The notes: generated from the letters alone by a model not told the origin. DNA of 64,000 nt from an uncultured Pelagibacteraceae bacterium (GCA_902610655.1 CACLWL010000003.1:40663-104662); one strand, 5' to 3'. Counted from the stretch's first letter, positions 1 through 8,711 are shown. Made by a program: numbers and translations.

Positions 1-361
1 TGGGGCTTAAGAATATTTCCTCACAATTTTGTTTTTCTTTAATTTTAATTTCTGAAATATTGTGAGCTGAACCAATAAATCTAAATTTCTTTATTAAACT
101 TAAATTTTTATAAATTAACCTTTTATTAACTGATGGTAGATAAACCCCGTCTAGCTTGAGTTTAATAGCTAGATGTAAATTATTTGATAAAAATATATTA
201 AATCCCTTTTTTTTGCAGAAATTTCTAGTTTTTATTAAATCCTGTAAATAATTATTACTATGATAGTTTCTAAAAATAATATTTATTGGTCTGTTAATAC
301 TTGATAATTCTTTGAAATTAAAATTATCTATGAAATAATAAACTTTAAAATTTATATGCAT
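1..361 (-). CDS. Thiamine-phosphate synthase / TenI-like protein (3' end cut by window edge)
   Basis: Reading leftwards from an ATG at 361 there is an uninterrupted frame to the window edge, about 120 residues. It has the ThiE/TenI barrel pattern: an early strand ending in the motif IIFRNYH, a helix, then FNIFLSNNLHLAIKLKLDGVYLP, which matches the family's 'NDRvdlAl..gAdGVHL' block, followed by RFIGSAHNISEI, matching 'iiGvSvHs.eE'. ThiE joins the pyrimidine and thiazole halves of thiamine; TenI-like relatives act in the same pathway but lack full synthase activity. The H and Q residues of the canonical GVHLGQ are replaced here (GVYLP), so a TenI-like or divergent role is possible. An in-frame stop lies upstream, so 361 is the only ATG available; it overlaps the start codon of the divergent yggS. 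Confidence 0.65.
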   Translation of the reverse strand, partial: MHINFKVYYFIDNFNFKELSSINRPINIIFRNYHSNNYLQDLIKTRNFCKKKGFNIFLSNNLHLAIKLKLDGVYLPSVNKRLIYKNLSLIKKFRFIGSAHNISEIKIKEKQNCEEIFLSP

Positions 362-997
362 AATATCGTTGATAATCTTATATTAATAAATAAAGAAATA
401 AGCGCAATAAATTCTGATACAAAAATCATTGCTGTATCAAAGACATTTCCAATTGAACATATTCAACCAGTCATTGACCATGGTCATTTACACTTTGGTG
501 AAAACAAAGTTCAAGAAGCTGCTGAAAAATGGGCTAAAGTAAAAGAAAAAAACAGCTCCTTAAAAATTCATTTGATAGGAAAACTTCAAACGAATAAGGT
601 TAAATTCTGCTTACCTCTTTTTGATTACATTCATTCACTGGATAATATTAGACTTGCAGAAAAAATAGCAAATGAGCAAGTAAAAAAAAAATTTAAACCA
701 AAAATATTTATCCAAGTCAATATTGGAGATGAGGATCAAAAAAATGGTATTGCATTACATGAGCTGGACAGTTTTTATGAGAGTGTAAAGAATTTAGATT
801 TAGACATTATTGGATTTATGTGTATCCCACCTTTTGTAGATGATACTGAAGTTTATTTTGAGAAAATGGTTCAACTTAAAAATAAGACAAATTTAAAAGA
901 TTTAAGTATGGGAATGTCTAATGACTATCTAAAAGCTGTTAAAAATTCATCAACGTATGTAAGGATTGGTTCAAAAATTTTTGGTGAAAGAGGTTAA
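356..997 (+). CDS. yggS: YggS/PROSC-type pyridoxal-phosphate homeostasis protein
   Basis: A 213-residue single-domain alanine-racemase-fold protein that binds pyridoxal 5'-phosphate through a lysine and buffers PLP in the cytosol; it has no known amino-acid racemase activity. The sequence shows the PLP-lysine block IIAVSKTFP (about residues 24-32), the strongly conserved HFGENKVQEA (46-55), HLIGKLQTNK (72-81), and near the C-terminus LSMGMSNDY (about 184-192) with the phosphate-binding tail VRIGSKIFGER. Length agrees with the family (about 220-235). The ATG at 356 begins MHNIVDNL, as in family members, so the start is sound even though it overlaps the start codon of the minus-strand gene. It converges on the next gene with a 4-bp overlap. 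Confidence 0.95.
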   Translation: MHNIVDNLILINKEISAINSDTKIIAVSKTFPIEHIQPVIDHGHLHFGENKVQEAAEKWAKVKEKNSSLKIHLIGKLQTNKVKFCLPLFDYIHSLDNIRLAEKIANEQVKKKFKPKIFIQVNIGDEDQKNGIALHELDSFYESVKNLDLDIIGFMCIPPFVDDTEVYFEKMVQLKNKTNLKDLSMGMSNDYLKAVKNSSTYVRIGSKIFGERG

Positions 998-1485
998 TAT
1001 ATTTTAATTTTAGTTTTTTTATCAATTAGTTTAAGTAGAATTAAGAGATCTTGCTTGCCCAAAGCAATACATCCCGCTGTACCTTTTAAGTTTTTCGTTA
1101 AGTGTAAAAATATTGCGCTTCCTTTAAAAGGTATGGGTTTTTTAAAATTATAATTAATTACAACAAAAATATCATATTTGTTATCTTTTCTATATAATCT
1201 TTCACACCTTAATCTTTCACTTATCTTTACTAAAGAATTATATCTTTTACTAAGAGGATCGTTACACCATCCCATGTCTCTATTAATTTTTTGTAAACTC
1301 AATTTTGTTTGAATATTTTGAATTCTATCAGATCTATAAAAAACAGTTTTTAAACTGAAAACTCCTTGTGGTGTACATAAGTCTCCTTCTTTTTTCTTAC
1401 TAGAGATTCCTTTTTTTCCTACTGCGCATTGGAAAATAAAATCATCGAAAATTAAAGTATCTTTATTTTTAACTTTTATTAGCAT
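994..1485 (-). CDS. L,D-transpeptidase (YkuD) family protein without signal peptide
   Basis: A 163-residue protein of the YkuD/L,D-transpeptidase fold. The active-site block is near the C-terminus: IFLHLTKNLKGTAGCIAL (about residues 124-141), giving the catalytic His and the nucleophile Cys in the family pattern HxxxxxxxGTxGCIxL. The N-terminal half carries the usual KKEGDLCTPQGVF substrate-groove motif. These enzymes make 3-3 peptidoglycan cross-links or attach proteins to peptidoglycan in the periplasm, but this one starts directly with the fold (MLIKVKNKDTL) and shows no signal peptide or membrane helix, like the YkuD-only alphaproteobacterial subgroup. Either export is non-classical or the start is further upstream; no good upstream ATG is seen. 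Enzymatic role is inferred from family. Confidence 0.85.
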   Translation of the reverse strand: MLIKVKNKDTLIFDDFIFQCAVGKKGISSKKKEGDLCTPQGVFSLKTVFYRSDRIQNIQTKLSLQKINRDMGWCNDPLSKRYNSLVKISERLRCERLYRKDNKYDIFVVINYNFKKPIPFKGSAIFLHLTKNLKGTAGCIALGKQDLLILLKLIDKKTKIKIY

Positions 1486-1496
1486 AAGTTAACCAA

Positions 1497-2075
1497 ATGA
1501 GTAAATCAGCTGTTTATATATATAATTATAAAGTTTTATATAATATTATTTTCGAGATTAAAAACTTTTTTAACTTTGATTTATTCTATAATGAAAGTGA
1601 AAAATCTATCTTTGAAGAGCAAAAAAAGAGAGGTGATAATAATTTTATTATAATAACCCATCAAAAATTAAAAAATAATTCTATAAACAATAAACAAATA
1701 ATTACAGTAGAAAATTACCCTTTAAACCTTCTGAGTTTGATTGAAAAAATTAATTCAAATTTATTAACGCAACAGTATAATTTTCAGTCAAATATTAATA
1801 TAGGTGACTATTTATTAGATTTAAATTCAAGAATTATATCATTAAAGAATAATAAACTTAAACTTACGGAAAGGGAGATCCAAATTATACTATTTTTAAA
1901 AAAACAAAAACAGCCTTCAAATATAAACATACTGCAAAAAGAAGTTTGGGGTTACGCAGAAGAGTCCGAGACACATACTGTAGAGACCCATATTTATAGG
2001 TTGAGAAAAAAAATAAAAAAAAATTTTGATGATCAAAGCTTCATAAAAAGTGATAAAAAAGGTTATTTCATATAG
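1497..2075 (+). CDS. OmpR-type winged-helix response regulator with degenerate receiver
   Basis: A 192-residue two-domain protein. The C-terminal part (about 98-192) is a good OmpR/PhoB winged-helix DNA-binding domain: LKLTEREIQIILFL, then LQKEVWGY and the recognition helix THTVETHIYRLRKKI, ending in a KKGYFI wing. The N-terminal 90 residues have the alternating strand-helix layout of a receiver but lack the acidic pair and the phospho-acceptor Asp at the expected place, so it is probably not controlled by ordinary phosphorylation. No histidine kinase is adjacent. Its stop codon overlaps the GTG start of the following tiny gene (TAGTG), implying translational coupling. Target genes are unknown. 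Confidence 0.8.
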   Translation: MSKSAVYIYNYKVLYNIIFEIKNFFNFDLFYNESEKSIFEEQKKRGDNNFIIITHQKLKNNSINNKQIITVENYPLNLLSLIEKINSNLLTQQYNFQSNINIGDYLLDLNSRIISLKNNKLKLTEREIQIILFLKKQKQPSNINILQKEVWGYAEESETHTVETHIYRLRKKIKKNFDDQSFIKSDKKGYFI

Positions 2076-2182
2076 TGAAAAAAAAAAATTCAATCGCCAA
2101 GGATCTAATGAAACCCAAATATAAACCAAGAGTCATGAAGCCTAAAAAAGGTAAGGGAAGTTTTAAAAGAAAGAAAAAATAA
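2075..2182 (+). CDS. arfA: ArfA-like alternative ribosome-rescue factor
   Basis: A 35-residue, very basic peptide starting with GTG inside the stop of the upstream regulator gene. Its C-terminal half, KPKYKPRVMKPKKGKGSFKR, closely parallels the ribosome-binding segment of E. coli ArfA (DPLFRQRVEKNKKGKGSY.RKGK): an aromatic residue, a PRV/QRV step and the invariant KKGKGS(Y/F)xRK motif. ArfA enters the empty mRNA channel of stalled ribosomes and recruits RF2 to release the nascent chain as back-up to tmRNA. Here the frame ends with a normal TAA right after the motif, so it lacks the hydrophobic C-terminal tail that makes full-length E. coli ArfA unstable. Too short for standard gene finders. 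Assignment rests on motif similarity alone. Confidence 0.65.
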   Translation: MKKKNSIAKDLMKPKYKPRVMKPKKGKGSFKRKKK

Positions 2183-2185
2183 TTT

Positions 2186-3115
2186 TTAAAGTCTAGCACC
2201 AATTTGTTGAATAACTTTAGAGGACATTTCAGTTCCTTTATCTAAACTCTCTTTTAGAGACATATTATTTACATTCCCGTGTAAAAAGCCTGCTGCAAAA
2301 AGATCTCCAGCACCAGTTAAATCAACAATTTTGAGCCCTTGTTTAATTCCACACTCAATAACTTCGTCTCCATTGATAGCAACAGCGCCTTTTTCACCCC
2401 TCGTTAATACAATTATTTTACCAAGAGATTTTGAAAAATTTATTACTTCATTAAAAGACTTTGCATCTATTAATGACATGATCTCTTGTTCATTAGCGAA
2501 TGTTATGTCTAATTTATTTTTAACTAATTCTAAAAAATGAGGTTTGTGTCTGTCAACACAAAATTGGTCAGATAATGACATTGCTACTTTATTAGCACTT
2601 TGAATTGCTTTTTCAAAAGCTCTTTTTGGATCTCCTTCATCCCAAAGATATCCCTCTAAAAGTATCGTTTCACTTTGTTTAATTGCATCTGAACTCACAT
2701 CGTTTTCATTTATTTTACCTGCAGTTCCTAAAAAAGTGCACATTGTTCTCTCAGAGTCTGGGGTAACTAGGATTAAGCACGTTCCTGTAGGTAACTCTTC
2801 TTTTTTCTTTGAGTAAAAATATTTAACATTTTCTTGTTTTAAACCATCTTCATATTTACTACCAAGATTATCATCATTTACTTTACCTATAAACCCTACT
2901 TCATTTCCAAGTTGTGACAATCCAACAATAGAATTTGCCACTGATCCGCCTGAAACAGTTTTTTCTATTTTAAGATTAGATAATAATTCTTTAAACTCTT
3001 TATCATCAAAAATTAATTTCATAGTGCTTTTTGTAAGATTATTTTTAGTTATAAAATCGTCTTCTACTTTGCAAATCACATCTACAATTGCGTTTCCAAT
3101 CCCTAATATTTTCAT
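2186..3115 (-). CDS. Adenosine kinase-like PfkB-family sugar/nucleoside kinase
   Basis: A 309-residue PfkB (ribokinase) family protein. It opens with the family signature MKILGIGNAIVDV, carries the substrate-lid GGSVANSIVGLSQLG (about 56-70), the DLTGAGDLFAAGFLHG catalytic signature near residue 265 with the Asp base and anion-hole Gly, and ends with the usual C-terminal helix. Alphaproteobacterial proteins of this type are annotated as adenosine kinase (adenosine + ATP to AMP + ADP), acting in purine salvage, but ribokinase or other sugar kinase activity cannot be ruled out from sequence. It lies 3 bp downstream of nth on the same strand, at the end of a dapB-nth-kinase run, so it is probably cotranscribed with them. 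Confidence 0.85.
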   Translation of the reverse strand: MKILGIGNAIVDVICKVEDDFITKNNLTKSTMKLIFDDKEFKELLSNLKIEKTVSGGSVANSIVGLSQLGNEVGFIGKVNDDNLGSKYEDGLKQENVKYFYSKKKEELPTGTCLILVTPDSERTMCTFLGTAGKINENDVSSDAIKQSETILLEGYLWDEGDPKRAFEKAIQSANKVAMSLSDQFCVDRHKPHFLELVKNKLDITFANEQEIMSLIDAKSFNEVINFSKSLGKIIVLTRGEKGAVAINGDEVIECGIKQGLKIVDLTGAGDLFAAGFLHGNVNNMSLKESLDKGTEMSSKVIQQIGARL

Positions 3116-3118
3116 TTT

Positions 3119-3772
3119 TTATGCTTTCTTAGTTATAAGTGGTTTTTTTCTTGCAGGATAACAAGTAGTACAGATTTTACAAGATAAACCATAGCATTTT
3201 CTTGCCTTGCAGTATTCTCTTCCATAGTAAATAATTTGAAGATGTAATTTATTCCAATATTTTTTAGGAAAAAGTCTTTTGAGATCTTCCTCAGTTTGAA
3301 CTACATTCTTTCCATTGGTTAAGCCCCATCTTTGTGCAAGCCTGTGTATATGTGTGTCGACTGGAAAAGCAGGATAACCAAAACCTTGAGACATCACTAC
3401 ACTTGCTGTTTTGTGTCCAACTCCAGGCAATTCTTCTAATTGTTCAAAAGTCTTTGGAACTTTTCCATTATATTTTTCAACTAAAGTTCTTGATAAATTA
3501 TAAACACTTTTTGCTTTAATTCTAAAAATTCCAATACGCTTTATAAGTTTCTCTATTTTTTTTTTTCCCAGTTTTACAAAATGTTCAGGCTTATTATATT
3601 TAGGATATATATTTTTAGTAACATTATTTACATTTACATCTGTACATTGAGCAGACAAAAGAACAGAAATTAAAAGTGTAAAAATATTTCTATGCTTAAG
3701 AGGTATTGGAGTTTTGGGGTATATTTTATTTAAAGTTTTAAGAATAATTTTTACTCTTTGCTCTTCGCTCAT
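3119..3772 (-). CDS. nth: Endonuclease III
   Basis: Base-excision-repair DNA glycosylase/AP lyase that removes oxidised pyrimidines. The 217 residues contain the helix-hairpin-helix LEELPGVGHKTASVV (about 110-124) with the catalytic Lys in GHKTA, the catalytic Asp in FPVDTHIHRLAQRWG (136-150), and the four-cysteine [4Fe-4S] loop: Cys at EYCKARKCYGLSCKICTTCYP near the C-terminus (spacing C-x6-C-x2-C-x2-C-like, with extra Cys). Length matches E. coli Nth (211). Its start overlaps the stop of dapB by 4 bp (ATGA), a translationally coupled pair. Confidence 0.96.
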   Translation of the reverse strand: MSEEQRVKIILKTLNKIYPKTPIPLKHRNIFTLLISVLLSAQCTDVNVNNVTKNIYPKYNKPEHFVKLGKKKIEKLIKRIGIFRIKAKSVYNLSRTLVEKYNGKVPKTFEQLEELPGVGHKTASVVMSQGFGYPAFPVDTHIHRLAQRWGLTNGKNVVQTEEDLKRLFPKKYWNKLHLQIIYYGREYCKARKCYGLSCKICTTCYPARKKPLITKKA

Positions 3773-4545
3773 TTAAAGTTTAAAACATCTCGCATCGAAT
3801 ATAAACCAGGCTTTTTTTTCATTAACCATTTTCCTGCTGTCAATGCTCCCTCACTATACAAAGCCCTATCAAATGCTTCATGATTTAAAGTTATTATCTC
3901 CTTACCACTTGAGAAAGTAACCTCATGTTCTCCGATCACTTCACCTTTTCTTAACGAGTTAAAGTTAATCTTTTTTCCATAAGGGAAAGATTTTTTATTC
4001 AAATACTTTTTTCCAATCAATTTATAAAAATCCTTTTTTTTTCCTACAGCAATACCTTTTCCTATCATCAAGGCTGTACCTGAAGGATGATCTTTTTTGT
4101 GCTTATGATGGATTTCAAAAACTTTGCTCAAAAATTTATTTCCTAGAGATTTTGAAGTAATTTCTGTTAAATACATAAGCAAATTTATTCCTAAACTCAT
4201 ATTTCCAGCTTTAAGAATAGGTATTTTTCTTGAATATTTTTTTATTAAATCTTCCTCTTTCTTTGAAAATCCAGTTGTTCCAATTACTACTTTTTTTTTA
4301 AGTTTTAATGATATTTTTAGAATTTCAAAAGTACATTTAGGAACTGCGAAATCTATAATTAAATCAACCTTTTTGAGCGCTTCTATTGAATTAAGGCTTG
4401 GTTTTACTCCATAAATTTTTTTATTAATAATTTTATTTTCAGTAATTGCTAGGATTTTGAAATTTTTATCGGATTTTGCAGATTTAATGATCTGTTGACC
4501 CATTCTTCCCATACACCCAGTGATAGCTAAATTTATTTTTTTCAT
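3769..4545 (-). CDS. dapB: 4-hydroxy-tetrahydrodipicolinate reductase
   Basis: Second committed step of lysine and meso-diaminopimelate synthesis, reducing hydroxy-tetrahydrodipicolinate with NAD(P)H in the cytosol. The 258-residue sequence shows the Rossmann GCMGRMGQQI (about 9-18), the FAVPKCTFEIL and VIGTTGFS blocks, and the signature EIHHKHKKDHPSGTAL (about 142-157) that carries the catalytic His and Lys and the substrate-binding GT. Length is close to the E. coli enzyme (273). It is followed by nth with a 4-bp overlap and preceded immediately by a small membrane-protein gene. Confidence 0.96.
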   Translation of the reverse strand: MKKINLAITGCMGRMGQQIIKSAKSDKNFKILAITENKIINKKIYGVKPSLNSIEALKKVDLIIDFAVPKCTFEILKISLKLKKKVVIGTTGFSKKEEDLIKKYSRKIPILKAGNMSLGINLLMYLTEITSKSLGNKFLSKVFEIHHKHKKDHPSGTALMIGKGIAVGKKKDFYKLIGKKYLNKKSFPYGKKINFNSLRKGEVIGEHEVTFSSGKEIITLNHEAFDRALYSEGALTAGKWLMKKKPGLYSMRDVLNFK

Positions 4546-4713
4546 TTAATAGATAAAATATAAAGTTATCATAACAACTAAAACAATTATAGTCCAAATA
4601 GATATATTCTTCAAAAATATCTTAAAATTAGAATTAGATGAAAGAAAACTTGGAAGTACTAATATAAGCACTAACATTAATGCGATTGCAGGTACTATTT
4701 GTTCCAAATTCAT
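4546..4713 (-). CDS. Small two-helix membrane protein, unknown function
   Basis: A 55-residue frame read from ATG at 4713, ending directly before the dapB start. It consists of two hydrophobic stretches, about residues 5-24 (IVPAIALMLVLILVLPSFL) and 38-55 (ISIWTIIVLVVMITLYFIY), joined by a short basic loop, so it should be a small inner-membrane hairpin. Zero-gap placement before dapB suggests the same transcript. I do not recognise the family. It is in the right place and orientation to be real rather than chance, but codon evidence in such A+T-rich DNA is weak. Confidence 0.5.
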   Translation of the reverse strand: MNLEQIVPAIALMLVLILVLPSFLSSNSNFKIFLKNISIWTIIVLVVMITLYFIY

Positions 4714-4715
4714 AA

Positions 4716-5567
4716 TTATATATCTTTAAAATTTGATATATTCTTTTTATGAATTAAGAAGAAGTTTTTTGATCTATCATTTAAATTTTTTGCAATTTTA
4801 CTAATATTTTTTACCTGATTGAAGTTTTCATCAAAGAACAAGTAACTCATATCTTTTTTTATAAAGTTAATAAGTATTTTTGAAGAATAGCCAAATTCTT
4901 TATAAAGATATGGTGCAAACTCAAAATAAATCACTGGTTTATATTTATTTATTATTTTTTTTCCACTTCTAAGTACATCTATTTCATAACCATCAACATC
5001 AATTTTTATCAAATCTATTTTTCTTTTTTGTTTTTTTATTAATTCAGAAAGAGATTGTATTTTATTTGATGCTTGTTTTAGAATTCCACGATGAACTTTA
5101 TGTTTTTTGGAGCCTGGTGAAAAATTCCAAGATGAATGTATGAAATTAATTTTTTTTTTTTTTATTTGAAATAAAACTATTATAAATTTTTATTCTTTTT
5201 TTTAAAGTCAGGATTTAAATTCAAGTTTTTTTTTCAACTTTGAAAATGCATAATATGTTGGCTCAACTGAAATTATAGTAGAAGAGTGAAATAATTTTGC
5301 TAAAGGCAAACTAACAGATCCAATATTTGCGCCTATATCGACTATAGTATTTTTTTTTTTAGGATTTATATAATTTTTAATTTTAAAAAGATTTTTTTCA
5401 TTTTTAATCCCTAAAAAAATTCCAAGATCAATTCCTTCTTTTAAATCTATTTCGTACTTGATATTTTTCCTTTCTATTAATCTTTTTTTATTACCTAAAA
5501 AAAATATTAAAATTTTACTAATTAGAGAACCAATTATAAACTTTGACTTTGTTGAAAGACTAAACAT
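4716..5567 (-). pseudogene. FkbM-family methyltransferase, frameshifted
   Basis: Two open segments in different frames make one FkbM-type SAM-dependent methyltransferase. The upstream segment (5567-5208) holds the SAM-binding motif IVDIGANIGSVSLPLAKLF and the following SVEPTYYAF; the downstream one (5012-4716) holds the FkbM signature IKIDVDGYEIDVLRSGKKII and YFEFAPYL. The stretch between them translates sensibly only when frames are switched: a piece reading NPDFKKK, then one reading SFISNKKKK, then INFIHSSWNFSPGS running into the last segment. The breaks fall at A/T homopolymers, including a run of 14 T at 5150-5163. So the gene is a recent pseudogene, a slippage-controlled gene, or a sequencing/assembly error. 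FkbM proteins usually O-methylate sugars or surface molecules. Confidence 0.85.
5150..5163. repeat. 14-nt T homopolymer in the broken FkbM gene
   Basis: An uninterrupted run of 14 T on the plus strand (A on the coding strand) at one of the points where the reading frame of the methyltransferase must shift. Runs of this length are slippage-prone in replication and in sequencing. Confidence 0.9.
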
Positions 5568-5597
5568 AATATAAAAATTTATTATGCTTTAATGAGA

Positions 5598-6722
5598 TTA
5601 ACTTTTCCAGAAACTTTTAGCTTTTTGGAAGAATTTTTTAATACTTGGATTAGATTTTTCGTTTTCTATTTCCCTGAATTTTTCTAATAATTCTTTTTGT
5701 TCTTTATTCAACGATATTGGAACTTCAGTATTTACTTGAATATAAAGATCACCCATTTCACCACCTCTCATATAAGGCATACCTTTGCCTCTCAGTCTAA
5801 ACTGTTTTCCAGTTTGAGTTCCAGATGGAATTTTAATTTTTGCCTTTCCCCCATCTATTGTTGGTATTTCGATTGACGTACCTAAAGCTGCATCTGCAAT
5901 TGAAATTGGACACTCAAAAAATAAATTTTCATCAGATCTTTTAAATAAATCGTGGGAATAAACATTTATAAATAAGTATAAGTCCCCATTACCTCCTCCC
6001 CTAGAGCCAGCTTCACCTTTTCCTGATAATCTTATTCTAGTTCCATCATCAACACCTTTAGGAATAGTTACTGATAATTTTTTAGATGACTGCTTTTTTC
6101 CTTGTCCTCCACAGCTAGAACATGGGTTTGTAATTTGCTCACCTGATCCTGAACATTGGGGGCAAGTTTGTTGAACTGTAAAAAATCCTTGGCTTGATCT
6201 TACTTGACCATGACCCCCGCACATTGTGCAAGAACCAACATCATGTCCTGGTTTAGAACCGCTGCCTTTGCAAGTGTCACATTTTTCTGATGAAGAAAAT
6301 TTTATATCTTGTTTTTTTCCAGTAAAAGCTTCTTCTAGGGTAATTGATAAATCATATCTTAAGTCGGAACCTCTGTTATTAGATTTTCGTGATCTTCTTC
6401 CTCCACCAAATCCTTCTCCAAAAAAATCCTCAAAAATATCTGAAAAGTTACCCGAAAAATCAAAGTTACCAAACCCTCCTCTACCTCCTCCACCATTTTC
6501 AAACGCAGCGTGCCCAAAGTTATCGTAATTTTGTTTTCTCTCTGAGTTCGAAAGAATATGATAGGCTTCTGAGGCTTCTTTAAATTTGTCCTCAGAGGCT
6601 TTGTCACCCTTGTTTTTGTCAGGATGATATTTTACAGCTAGTTTTCTATAAGCAGATTTAATTTGATCTGGAGTAGCTTCCTTATTAATACCTAGAACAT
6701 CATAATAATCTCTTTTTGCCAT
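5598..6722 (-). CDS. dnaJ: Chaperone DnaJ (Hsp40)
   Basis: Co-chaperone that delivers unfolded proteins to DnaK and stimulates its ATPase. The 374 residues show all domains in order: J domain (1-70) with the HPD triad in VKYHPDKNKG, a Gly/Phe-rich linker (about 72-115), the zinc-binding domain with four CxxCxGxG-type repeats (CDTCKGSG, CTMCGGHG, CPQCSGSG, CSSCGGQG; about 145-210), then the C-terminal substrate-binding domains ending at about residue 350. Length equals E. coli DnaJ (376). It is 31 bp downstream of dnaK in the same orientation, forming a grpE-dnaK-dnaJ unit. Confidence 0.98.
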   Translation of the reverse strand: MAKRDYYDVLGINKEATPDQIKSAYRKLAVKYHPDKNKGDKASEDKFKEASEAYHILSNSERKQNYDNFGHAAFENGGGGRGGFGNFDFSGNFSDIFEDFFGEGFGGGRRSRKSNNRGSDLRYDLSITLEEAFTGKKQDIKFSSSEKCDTCKGSGSKPGHDVGSCTMCGGHGQVRSSQGFFTVQQTCPQCSGSGEQITNPCSSCGGQGKKQSSKKLSVTIPKGVDDGTRIRLSGKGEAGSRGGGNGDLYLFINVYSHDLFKRSDENLFFECPISIADAALGTSIEIPTIDGGKAKIKIPSGTQTGKQFRLRGKGMPYMRGGEMGDLYIQVNTEVPISLNKEQKELLEKFREIENEKSNPSIKKFFQKAKSFWKS

Positions 6723-6753
6723 AACAATTTAGAGATAATCAGTTGATATTTTA

Positions 6754-8676
6754 TTAAGCGCTCTTTTCTTTATTTTCGTCTTTTACTTCTTCAAAGTCTG
6801 CATCAACAACGTTATCGTCTTTTTTTCCTTCTTCTTTTTTATCTTTTGGTGCATCTCCAGGTTTAGCACTCTGTTGAGATTTATAAATTGCTTCACCTAA
6901 CTTCATTGAAGACTGAACTAAATCTTGGGTTTTCTTTTTAATATCTTCTATATCTGTGCCTTTTAATGAATTTCTAAGATTAGCTGATGCTGTTTCTATA
7001 GCTTTTTTATCAGCATCTGAAACTTTAGCTCCATGTTCTTTCAAATTTTTCTCAGTAGAATGTAAAAGTGTATCGGCCTGGTTCCTTGCATCAACCGACT
7101 CTCTTTTTTTCTTATCCGCTTCTTTATTTGCTTCGGCTTCTTTAACCATTTTACTTATTTCATCTTCACTAAGTCCACCTGAAGCCTGAATTTGTATCTT
7201 TTGTTCTTTACCAGTCCCTTTATCTTTTGCTGAAACATTTACAATTCCATTTGCATCAATATCAAAAGTAACTTCAATTTGAGGAACTCCTCTAGGAGCA
7301 GGCGCAATACCAACTAGTTCAAAATTTCCTAAAACTTTGTTATCGGTTGCCATCTCTCTTTCACCCTGTAAAACTCTTATCGATACGGCTGGCTGATTAT
7401 CATCTGCTGTCGAAAATACTTGGCTTTTCTTTGTTGGTATTGTTGTGTTTTTATCAATTAATTTGGTCGAGACACCGCCTAATGTTTCAATTCCTAGTGA
7501 GAGTGGAGTAACATCTAGCAACAAGACATCTTTAACATCACCCTGTAAAACGCCAGCTTGTATTGCTGCACCCATAGCTACAACTTCATCAGGATTAACT
7601 GATTTATTTGGAGCTTTACCAAAAAAATTTTTTACTTCTTCTATAACTTTAGGCATTCGTGTCATTCCACCAACTAATATAATTTCATCTATTTCATTCG
7701 CTGACAAACCAGCATCTTTTAAAGCTGTTTGGCAAGGCGGAATTGTTCTTGTAATTAAATCTTCAACTAAAGCTTCAAGTTTTGCTCTAGTCATTTTTAA
7801 ATTAATATGTTTTGGTCCAGTTTTATCAGCTGTGATAAAAGGTAAATTAATTTCAGTTTGAGTTGCTGAGGAAAGCTCAATTTTCGCCTTTTCCGAAGCT
7901 TCCTTTAATCTTTGTAAAGCTAATTTATCAGTTTTTAAATCTATTCCATTTTCTTTTTTAAATTCACTAAGAAGATATTCTACAATAGTATTATCAAAAT
8001 CTTCTCCACCAAGAAAAGTATCACCATTAGTAGACTTAACTTCAAATACACCATCACCCAATTCTAAGATTGATACATCGAACGTACCACCCCCCAAATC
8101 GTAGACAGCAATTTTTTTATTAGCTTTTTTGTCTAATCCATATGCTAAAGATGCAGCAGTTGGTTCATTTATAATTCTTAACACCTCCAAACCAGCAATT
8201 TTACCTGCATCCTTGGTTGCTTGTCTTTGTGCATCGTTGAAGTATGCGGGAACGGTAATTACAGCTTTTGAAACTTCTTGTCCTAAATACTTTTCAGCCG
8301 TTTCCTTCATTTTTTGTAAAACAAATGCTGAAATTTGAGATGGGGAATATTTTTGACCCTTAGCTTCAATCCAAGCATCACCCTTCTCAGAATTTATTAT
8401 TTTAAAAGGAGCTGTTTCGATATCTTTTTTAACTGTTGCGTCACTAAAATTTCTGCCAATTAATCTTTTAACAGCAAATATTGTATTTTCGGGGTTCGTA
8501 ACTGCTTGTCTTTTAGCTGGTTGGCCAATTAATTTTTCGTCCCCATCAGTAAAAGCTACTACTGAAGGTGTTGTTCTTGCTCCTTCAGCATTTTCTAAAA
8601 CTTTAGCTTGCGTGCCATCCATTATAGCTACACAAGAGTTTGTTGTTCCTAAATCTATACCTATTACTTTACTCAT
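6754..8676 (-). CDS. dnaK: Chaperone DnaK (Hsp70)
   Basis: ATP-dependent Hsp70 chaperone. The 640-residue frame has the nucleotide-binding domain signatures [13 protein letters not shown] (4-16), [14 protein letters not shown] (about 190-205) and [12 protein letters not shown] (about 335-347), the interdomain linker [19 protein letters not shown] (about 380-400), the substrate-binding domain and an acidic C-terminal tail ending in [12 protein letters not shown]. Length matches the family (638). It sits between grpE (35 bp upstream) and dnaJ (31 bp downstream). The short gaps leave no room for a separate promoter; expression presumably starts upstream of grpE. Confidence 0.99.
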   Translation of the reverse strand: MSKVIGIDLGTTNSCVAIMDGTQAKVLENAEGARTTPSVVAFTDGDEKLIGQPAKRQAVTNPENTIFAVKRLIGRNFSDATVKKDIETAPFKIINSEKGDAWIEAKGQKYSPSQISAFVLQKMKETAEKYLGQEVSKAVITVPAYFNDAQRQATKDAGKIAGLEVLRIINEPTAASLAYGLDKKANKKIAVYDLGGGTFDVSILELGDGVFEVKSTNGDTFLGGEDFDNTIVEYLLSEFKKENGIDLKTDKLALQRLKEASEKAKIELSSATQTEINLPFITADKTGPKHINLKMTRAKLEALVEDLITRTIPPCQTALKDAGLSANEIDEIILVGGMTRMPKVIEEVKNFFGKAPNKSVNPDEVVAMGAAIQAGVLQGDVKDVLLLDVTPLSLGIETLGGVSTKLIDKNTTIPTKKSQVFSTADDNQPAVSIRVLQGEREMATDNKVLGNFELVGIAPAPRGVPQIEVTFDIDANGIVNVSAKDKGTGKEQKIQIQASGGLSEDEISKMVKEAEANKEADKKKRESVDARNQADTLLHSTEKNLKEHGAKVSDADKKAIETASANLRNSLKGTDIEDIKKKTQDLVQSSMKLGEAIYKSQQSAKPGDAPKDKKEEGKKDDNVVDADFEEVKDENKEKSA

Positions 8677-8711
8677 AATTATAATCCTTCATATAAGTGC
8701 TATTTTTTTGT

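Noticed and set aside
1917..2129. Minus-strand frame of 70 residues opposite the regulator and ArfA-like gene
   Set aside because: It overlaps two well-supported plus-strand genes, and its sequence is the reverse of conserved winged-helix codons.
6226..6607. Open frames on both strands across the dnaJ Gly-rich region
   Set aside because: They are shadows of the dnaJ reading frame with no start site or coding character of their own.
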